A stretch of DNA of 32,551 bases. Origin: Planctomycetaceae bacterium UBA4732 (GTDB lineage: Bacteria > Planctomycetota > Planctomycetia > Gemmatales > Gemmataceae). The position numbers and the translations under genes were made by a program. Positions 32,444 through 32,551 of the stretch are shown here, piece after piece. Every line of letters begins with the position of its first letter. Within the stretch, counting starts at the first letter, position 1. Under the pieces are notes generated by a model. It did no database searches, was not told the origin of the DNA, and saw only the letters and a list, made by a program, of their open reading frames with translations. The DNA is taken from NCBI GenBank assembly GCA_002404095.1, contig DHJA01000144.1:22289-54839 (forward strand), written 5' to 3'.

Positions 32444-32551
32444 ATGGAATCGACCCGCTGCGCAGCGAGGCCGGACTTCGGCCAGGACCATTTTGGCGCC
32501 GCCAACCTAGGTCACAAGAAACGCAACGAGTGCCTGGTCCGCGTCGCCAAT
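32444..32551 (+). CDS. IS4/Tn5-type transposase, N-terminal part at window edge
   Basis: The first 36 codons are present, open to the window end. DHFGAANLGHKKRNECLVRV matches the N-terminal DNA-binding motif of Tn5-like IS4 transposases (pattern EHFGxAxLGDxRRxxRLV). An AGGAGA site lies before the ATG. Whether the element is complete cannot be seen. Confidence 0.7.
   Translation, partial: MESTRCAARPDFGQDHFGAANLGHKKRNECLVRVAN

Overview
The window looks like chromosomal DNA of a planctomycete, most likely a Gemmataceae relative. This rests on a very large secreted ThuA / beta-propeller / HEAT / CxxCH heme protein of the PVC type, a DUF4058 protein, high GC content and many decayed mobile elements. 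It is an inference from protein character, not from a marker gene.

Core region, about 1-12.6 kb. A phosphate-uptake operon runs leftwards: pstS, a fused pstC-pstA, a phoR-type kinase, pstB and phoU. A different palindrome follows the stop codon of almost every gene, and a candidate Pho box lies upstream of pstS. Next come ruvC-ruvA-ruvB, also leftward, a divergent hybrid histidine kinase, and ispF-cysS.

Accessory region, about 12.6-23.2 kb. This is a mosaic island that starts at the 5' end of ispF. The first 20 codons of ispF plus its promoter recur as degenerate direct copies (at 12.5, 14.96, 15.94 and 17.02 kb; the last keeps only the promoter part). They divide the island into modules. 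The modules carry three toxin-first PIN-domain/small-protein pairs, a DUF3885-like protein, a DUF4058 protein, a small operon with a frameshifted gene, and a coiled-coil membrane protein. Further right are an antitoxin with a toxin cut short by an IS630 remnant, a serine-recombinase fragment lacking its catalytic domain, a frameshifted amidohydrolase pseudogene and a gene framed by 48-bp direct repeats.

Right part, about 23.3-32.5 kb. A 1230-residue SNF2/RapA-type helicase carries a previously unfamiliar C-terminal array of about seventeen 15-residue repeats (C/S-x-x-S/T-G-K). It is followed by an integron attC-like hairpin, a small inverted-repeat element, an alpha/beta hydrolase, the 1305-residue heme protein and the first codons of an IS4/Tn5-type transposase at the edge.

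The strongest leads are the ispF-derived repeats, which look like serial island insertion or promoter capture; the 15-residue repeat helicase; and two attC-like hairpins whose stems differ by compensatory changes. No rRNA, tRNA or CRISPR array was recognised.
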